From JBDGPU01 sp042219525 (GTDB lineage: Archaea; Halobacteriota; Halobacteria; Halobacteriales; Haloferacaceae): a stretch of DNA of 35,327 bases. Below the pieces are notes generated by a model that worked only from the letters and a program-made list of their open reading frames with translations, had not been told where the DNA came from and ran no database searches. The stretch is from the NCBI GenBank assembly GCA_042219525.1, contig JBDGPU010000049.1:1-35327 (forward strand), read 5' to 3'. Every line of letters begins with the position of its first letter. The first letter of the stretch is position 1. Positions 31,769-35,327 of this stretch are shown piece after piece. A program made the translations under genes and the position numbers.

Positions 31769-33556
31769 ATGCGCAACGCCAAGATCGTCTGTACGCTCGG
31801 GCCCGCGTCGGACGAGAGGGAGACGATCCGCGCGCTGGCCGACGCCGGCATGTCGGTCGCGCGACTCAACGCCAGCCACGGGACGACAGCCCATCGCCGG
31901 GACGTCATCGAGCGCGTCCGCGCCGTCGACGGCGCCATCGACGACCCGCTCGCAGTGATGGTCGATCTCCAGGGCCCGGAGATCCGCACGGCCGAGATCG
32001 ACGAGCCGATCCACCTCGAAACGGGCAGCGAGGTGCTGTTCGTCGAGGGCGACACCGCGACGCCCGCCGAAGTCGGGCTGTCCCACTCGATCGAGAGCGT
32101 CGAACCGGGCGATACGATCCTCCTCGACGACGGCCGCATCGAGGCGACCGTCGAGCGCGTCCAGGAGGACGGCACCGTCGTCGCCACCGTCGACTCCGGC
32201 GGCGAACTCGGGTCACGAAAGGGAGTCAACCTCCCGGGCGTGGCCGTCGACGTCGACCTGATCACGGAAAGTGACGAGGACGAGCTCCGGCTCGCGGCCG
32301 AGGCGAACGCGGACTTCGTCGCCGCCTCGTTCGTCCGCGACGCCGAGGACGTGTACCGCATCGCCGACCGCCTGGAGGCCCACGGCGGCGAGGACATCCC
32401 CCTCATTGCGAAGATCGAACGCTCCGGCGCCGTGGAGAGCCTGGACGGCATCGTCGACGCCGCGGACGGCGTGATGGTCGCCCGCGGCGACCTCGGCGTG
32501 GAGTGCCCGCTGGAGGACGTCCCGGTCATTCAGAAGCGCATCATCCGGACCTGCGTCGACGAGGGCGTCCCGGTGATCACGGCGACGGAGATGCTCGACT
32601 CGATGGTCCACTCCCGGCGCCCGACGCGCGCGGAGGCCTCCGACGTCGCGAACGCCGTCCTCGACGGCACCGACGCAGTCATGCTCTCCGGCGAGACGGC
32701 CGTCGGCGACCATCCGGTCACCGTCGTCGAGACGATGGACCGGATCGTCTCGGAGATCGAAGCCAGCGACGAGTACGCGGAGACGCGCGAGCAACGGATC
32801 CCGAGCGCAGCCGAGGGGTCGCGCACGGAGGCGCTCGCGCGCTCGGCCCGGTATCTCGCTCGCGACGTCGACGCGGCCGCGGTCGTCGCCGTCTCGGAGT
32901 CCGGCTTCACCGCGCGCAAGACCGCGATGTTCCGGCCCTCGGTACCGGTCGTCGCCACGACGCCGAACGACCGGGTCCGACGACAGCTCGCGCTCTCGTG
33001 GGGCGTTCGCCCGAAGTACACCGGCTACGCGGAGGATATCGAGCGCGTCATGGACGACGCGGTCGACGCCGCCATCGACGTCGGCGCCGCCGAGTCCGGC
33101 GACACGCTCGTCGTCCTCTCCGGGATGTTGACCGGGCTGGAGGGGACGAACACGACGAACACGCTCAAGGTCCACGTCGCGGCGGAGGCTATCGCAGCCG
33201 GGACCGCAGTCGTCGCCGGCCGCTCCGCGGGGCCCGTCGCGCAGCGTGGCGGCACGCACGGTGGCGGTGAGAGCACGGACGTCGATTGCGACGACCTCCC
33301 CGACGGAGCCATCCTCGTCCTGCCGACTGGGTTCGACGCGGAGTTCACCGGCGACCTCTCGCGGATCGGGGGTATCGTCGCCGCGGAGTCGGGCATGACC
33401 GGCTACCCGGCCGTCATCGCCCGCGAGCTCGGCGTCCCGATGGTCTCGGGCGTCTCTCTCCCGGCGACCGTCGCCGACGGCGACGTCGTCACCGTCGACG
33501 GGGAACGGGGCGTCGTGTACGAGGGCGACGTCGTCGGCAACGCCCAGCGACCCTGA
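31769..33556 (+). CDS. pyk: Pyruvate kinase
   Basis: This protein has 595 residues from ATG 31769. It transfers phosphate from phosphoenolpyruvate to ADP, the last step of glycolysis. The N-terminus MRNAKIVCTLGPAS is diagnostic. ARLNASHG (Arg32, Asn34, His37) binds ATP. LIAKIERSG holds the catalytic Lys215 and the metal ligand Glu217, VMVARGDLG holds Asp241, and TATEMLDSM (about 271-279) is the signature continuing into RPTRAEASDVANA. From about residue 500 an extra domain resembles the PEP-utilising swivelling domain (ILVLPTGFDAEFTGD, GMTGYPAVIARELGVP), with no catalytic histidine, as in bacilli-type pyruvate kinases. An upstream in-frame ATG (31742) lies at a weak TATA-like CTTTTT and is rejected. 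Confidence 0.95.
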   Translation: MRNAKIVCTLGPASDERETIRALADAGMSVARLNASHGTTAHRRDVIERVRAVDGAIDDPLAVMVDLQGPEIRTAEIDEPIHLETGSEVLFVEGDTATPAEVGLSHSIESVEPGDTILLDDGRIEATVERVQEDGTVVATVDSGGELGSRKGVNLPGVAVDVDLITESDEDELRLAAEANADFVAASFVRDAEDVYRIADRLEAHGGEDIPLIAKIERSGAVESLDGIVDAADGVMVARGDLGVECPLEDVPVIQKRIIRTCVDEGVPVITATEMLDSMVHSRRPTRAEASDVANAVLDGTDAVMLSGETAVGDHPVTVVETMDRIVSEIEASDEYAETREQRIPSAAEGSRTEALARSARYLARDVDAAAVVAVSESGFTARKTAMFRPSVPVVATTPNDRVRRQLALSWGVRPKYTGYAEDIERVMDDAVDAAIDVGAAESGDTLVVLSGMLTGLEGTNTTNTLKVHVAAEAIAAGTAVVAGRSAGPVAQRGGTHGGGESTDVDCDDLPDGAILVLPTGFDAEFTGDLSRIGGIVAAESGMTGYPAVIARELGVPMVSGVSLPATVADGDVVTVDGERGVVYEGDVVGNAQRP

Positions 33557-33577
33557 GAGGCCCTGCTCCCGCCAGTC

Positions 33578-33586
33578 CTTTATTAG
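33578..33586 (+). promoter_or_regulatory. TATA-like box of the small acidic protein gene
   Basis: CTTTATTAG is centred about 25 nt before ATG 33607, consistent with a leaderless transcript separate from pyruvate kinase. Confidence 0.65.
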
Positions 33587-33606
33587 TCAAGCGACTACGT
33601 CAGGGC

Positions 33607-33864
33607 ATGAGTCGCGCGAACCAGCCGGATCCCGACGCGGGCGACGACGAGGTAGCGGCGGCCGACGAATCGAGGGAGTCGAGCGAGTCGGCCGACGAGC
33701 AATGGAAGTTCGGCCTCGACGAGGTGGGGCCCGACGGGATCGTCGAGGAGACGAGTCCGGGAGACGGGCCGATCGAGCCCGAGAGCGTGAACCCGGAACA
33801 CGCCGCCTTCGTCGCGCTCGGCGTCGCGGTCGCGGTCGGCACAGTGTTGACGATCTTCCTCTGA
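33607..33864 (+). CDS. Small acidic protein with C-terminal membrane span (DUF7312-like)
   Basis: This protein has 85 residues from ATG 33607. The first 60 residues are strongly acidic and probably disordered, with the conserved-looking block EQWKFGLDEVGPDGIVEE. The segment IEPESVNPEHAAFVALGVAV leads into one hydrophobic span (about 66-85) that ends the protein, so it is tail-anchored with a cytoplasmic head. From memory this matches the haloarchaeal DUF7312 family of unknown function. It follows pyruvate kinase by 50 bp but has its own TATA-like box. Confidence 0.8.
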   Translation: MSRANQPDPDAGDDEVAAADESRESSESADEQWKFGLDEVGPDGIVEETSPGDGPIEPESVNPEHAAFVALGVAVAVGTVLTIFL

Positions 33865-33928
33865 GTCGCAGGCGTTCGTTAGCCGCTGTGCCGATACCAT
33901 TCCTTCGCGGTGCTGCTCGGGGCACAAC

Positions 33929-33934
33929 TTAATC
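33929..33934 (+). promoter_or_regulatory. TATA-like box of the NfeD gene
   Basis: CTTAAT is centred 26-27 nt before ATG 33958. This supports 33958 over an in-frame ATG at 33910, which lies upstream of the box. Confidence 0.55.
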
Positions 33935-33957
33935 CGGTAGCATCCCAAGGTTCGGGC

Positions 33958-34596
33958 ATGGAGTTGCTGTTACAGCTGGACCTGGTCGGTCCCGAAACGC
34001 TGCCGCTGCTGTTGCTCGCGGCTGGGCTGCTGCTGGCGGTGGCGGAGGCGATCGCGCCCGGTGCCAACTTCATCGTCGTCGGCATCGCGCTGCTGGGCGC
34101 CGGACTGGTCGGGCTGGCGCTCGGCCCGCTGGCGAGCCCGTTCGTCCTCGGCCTGCTGGTCCTCCTTTTCGGCGGTCTCGCGTTCTACGGCTACCACGAA
34201 CTGGACATCTACGGCGGGAAGGGACAGGCTCAGACCCGGGACAGCAGCTCGCTCAAAGGGGAAACCGGCCGCGTGACCGAGACCGTCACCCCGACGGGCG
34301 GCGAGATCAAGATCGCCGGCGCCGGCTTCAACCCGTACTACACCGCGCGCTCGCTCGAGGAGACCATCGAGGAGGGCGAGGAGGTGCTCGTCGTCGACCC
34401 CGGCGGTGGCAACGTCGTCACCGTGACGTCGCTCGGCGCTGTCGAGGACGACATCGACCGCGAACTCGCCGCCGATCGGGCACGCAAGGAGCAGGAAAGT
34501 GACGCTACCAGCGAGAACACGGCGGGGATAGCCGAGGAATCCCCGGGCGTCGACGCCGGCGTCGCCGAGGAGGAACGGGAAACCGACCGGGCCTGA
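33958..34596 (+). CDS. NfeD-family membrane protein
   Basis: This protein has 212 residues from ATG 33958. Three hydrophobic segments (about 15-33, 38-57 and 60-78) precede a soluble OB-fold domain (about 95-160) with the NfeD pattern SLKGETGRVTETVTPTGGEI and VVDPGGGNVVTVTSLG. The tail (about 165-212) is acidic and disordered. NfeD proteins usually pair with a stomatin/SPFH protein in membrane organisation, with the OB domain facing the cytoplasm. No SPFH gene is visible, since the next gene is on the opposite strand, so this is an orphan within the window. It is the short form without the N-terminal ClpP-like protease domain. Confidence 0.9.
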   Translation: MELLLQLDLVGPETLPLLLLAAGLLLAVAEAIAPGANFIVVGIALLGAGLVGLALGPLASPFVLGLLVLLFGGLAFYGYHELDIYGGKGQAQTRDSSSLKGETGRVTETVTPTGGEIKIAGAGFNPYYTARSLEETIEEGEEVLVVDPGGGNVVTVTSLGAVEDDIDRELAADRARKEQESDATSENTAGIAEESPGVDAGVAEEERETDRA

Positions 34597-35043
34597 TCAG
34601 TGCCGCAGCGTGCGTAGCGACATACCGATCAGGAACCCGACACCGCCGAACAGAATCGCGAGCGTTCCGGCCCCCATCACGGATGCGGCGATGGCGGGAA
34701 TCAGCCCGGACCCTCCAGCGGAGAAGACGATGCCAGCCAGCCCGAGCGTTGCGCCGAGGATGGGGCCGAACGCCAACAACCAGCAGACCATGACGCCTTC
34801 GTTGAGGTACGCGTTGATCGCCGTCAACAGGATCAGGCCGAGAGCGCCAGTTTGCCAGACGAGCGGTCGAGACAGTCGGTCGACGGCGTAGACGGTTCCT
34901 AATTGCATGGCGACGACAGCCGCTGCTACGAACAGGATGCCGGTCAGGATGAGCGCGCCACGGAAGAGGTCGTCCCGTCGCCCGAAAAGCGCGCTGTCGA
35001 CCCTGCCCCCGCCCTGAGCGTTCTCGTCGGTGTCACCGACCAC
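34597..35043 (-). CDS. Four-span membrane protein, unknown
   Basis: This protein has 148 residues when started at GTG 35043. An acidic leader (GDTDENAQGGG) precedes hydrophobic segments at about 27-49, 61-78, 83-108 and 112-142. The third and fourth are glycine/alanine-rich (GATLGLAGIVFSAGG, GAGTLAILFGGVGFLIG), suggesting tight helix packing. The family is not recognised. A longer in-frame version from ATG 35121 would take its first 15 residues from the dispersed repeat, so GTG 35043 is preferred; a weak TATA-like TTCTTTTC lies about 27 nt before it. The stop codon directly abuts the convergent NfeD stop. Confidence 0.72.
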   Translation of the reverse strand: MVGDTDENAQGGGRVDSALFGRRDDLFRGALILTGILFVAAAVVAMQLGTVYAVDRLSRPLVWQTGALGLILLTAINAYLNEGVMVCWLLAFGPILGATLGLAGIVFSAGGSGLIPAIAASVMGAGTLAILFGGVGFLIGMSLRTLRH

Positions 35044-35090
35044 GGATTGATTCCGTAGCGTCCGACTGAAAAGAATTTGGCCAGCGTGCT

Positions 35091-35270
35091 CCAGCCGCTG
35101 AGCGGTCGCGCTTATAAACAAAGCCGAATATCGTCGCCAGCGACACCACTCGGCACACCCAGAAAGCCCCAGCCGCTGAGGCGGTCGCTTACAACGTGGT
35201 TTGTCTGGTTGACGTCGCGAGCGACACCACTCAGCATGCTCAGAAAGCCCCAGCCGCTGAGACGGTCGCG
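35091..35270 (-). repeat. Tandem copies (78-81 bp) of the dispersed repeat, inverted
   Basis: CCAGCCGCTGAG occurs at 35091-35102, 35169-35180 and 35250-35261. Between the copies lies a GACACCACT...GAAAGCC segment; reversed, this reads GGCTTTC...AGTGGTGTCGC, as in the copy at 25313-25370. CCGC-TGAG-GCGG and GTCGC-TG-GCGAC are small hairpins in the unit. The orientation is opposite to the array at 36-270. Confidence 0.8.
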
Positions 35271-35327
35271 CCGCTCGCTGCGCTCCTCACCCGGCTCGCT
35301 CACTGCGTTCGCTCGCCGGGTTGTGGT
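35262..35327. other. Window edge, no gene seen
   Basis: After the third repeat copy the sequence holds CGCTCGCTGCGCTCC and GCTCGCTCACTGCGTTCGC, imperfect palindromes of the kind common in haloarchaeal intergenic regions. No coding feature is visible before the window ends. Confidence 0.4.

Overview
The window reads as a chromosomal contig piece from a halophilic archaeon (class Halobacteria). It is GC-rich, and the predicted proteins are acidic and Asp/Glu-rich. Many genes have an archaeal TATA-like box about 26-27 nt upstream of the start codon, the arrangement expected for leaderless transcripts. Family content is also haloarchaeal: a Tat-exported LVIVD protein, a PilB/PilC operon with five small single-span proteins, a pyruvate kinase with an extra C-terminal domain, and HTH-free small Usp, PRC-barrel and MTH865 proteins. 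A genus cannot be assigned from sequence reading alone. A run of exactly 100 N at 6318-6417 is a scaffold gap, so true distances there are unknown.

Layout. 1-465: tandem copies of a dispersed repeat. 466-6197: membrane protein, aldo/keto reductase, geranylgeranyl-reductase-like flavoprotein, lipoprotein and amidase. 6198-6720: assembly gap flanked by a 24-bp tandem repeat that probably encodes the acidic tail of an incompletely assembled protein. 6721-8043: Tat-exported LVIVD beta-propeller. 8212-9249: a broken FAD amine-oxidase-like gene with one nonsense and two frame lesions. 9285-10785: an AT-richer island with two unrecognised genes. 10816-18205: a tightly overlapping pilus/secretion operon (PilB ATPase, PilC membrane platform, five pilin-like proteins). 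18224-23431: Usp, pterin dehydratase, membrane proteins and a large SF1 helicase. 23532-28134 (minus strand): HerA-like ATPase, a threonine-synthase-like protein without its PLP lysine, a phosphoesterase and a J-domain protein. 28377-35043: MTH865 protein, M42 aminopeptidase, an intact threonine synthase-like enzyme, PRC-barrel, pyruvate kinase, a small membrane-anchored acidic protein, NfeD and a membrane protein. 35091-35327: more copies of the dispersed repeat, in the opposite orientation to those at the left end.

How genes work together. The clearest system is the pilus operon: each gene overlaps the next by 4-8 nt, which implies translational coupling, and all five small proteins share an Arg-Ala/Gly-Gln/Val junction before one hydrophobic segment, as in type IV pilin (class III) signals. 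The most unusual single protein is the threonine synthase paralogue at 25409-26659, whose Schiff-base lysine position is leucine while a second paralogue at 30034-31227 keeps the lysine. The most likely undescribed cargo is the two-gene AT-rich island at 9499-10459. Most other genes are single-copy housekeeping or metabolic units with their own promoters.
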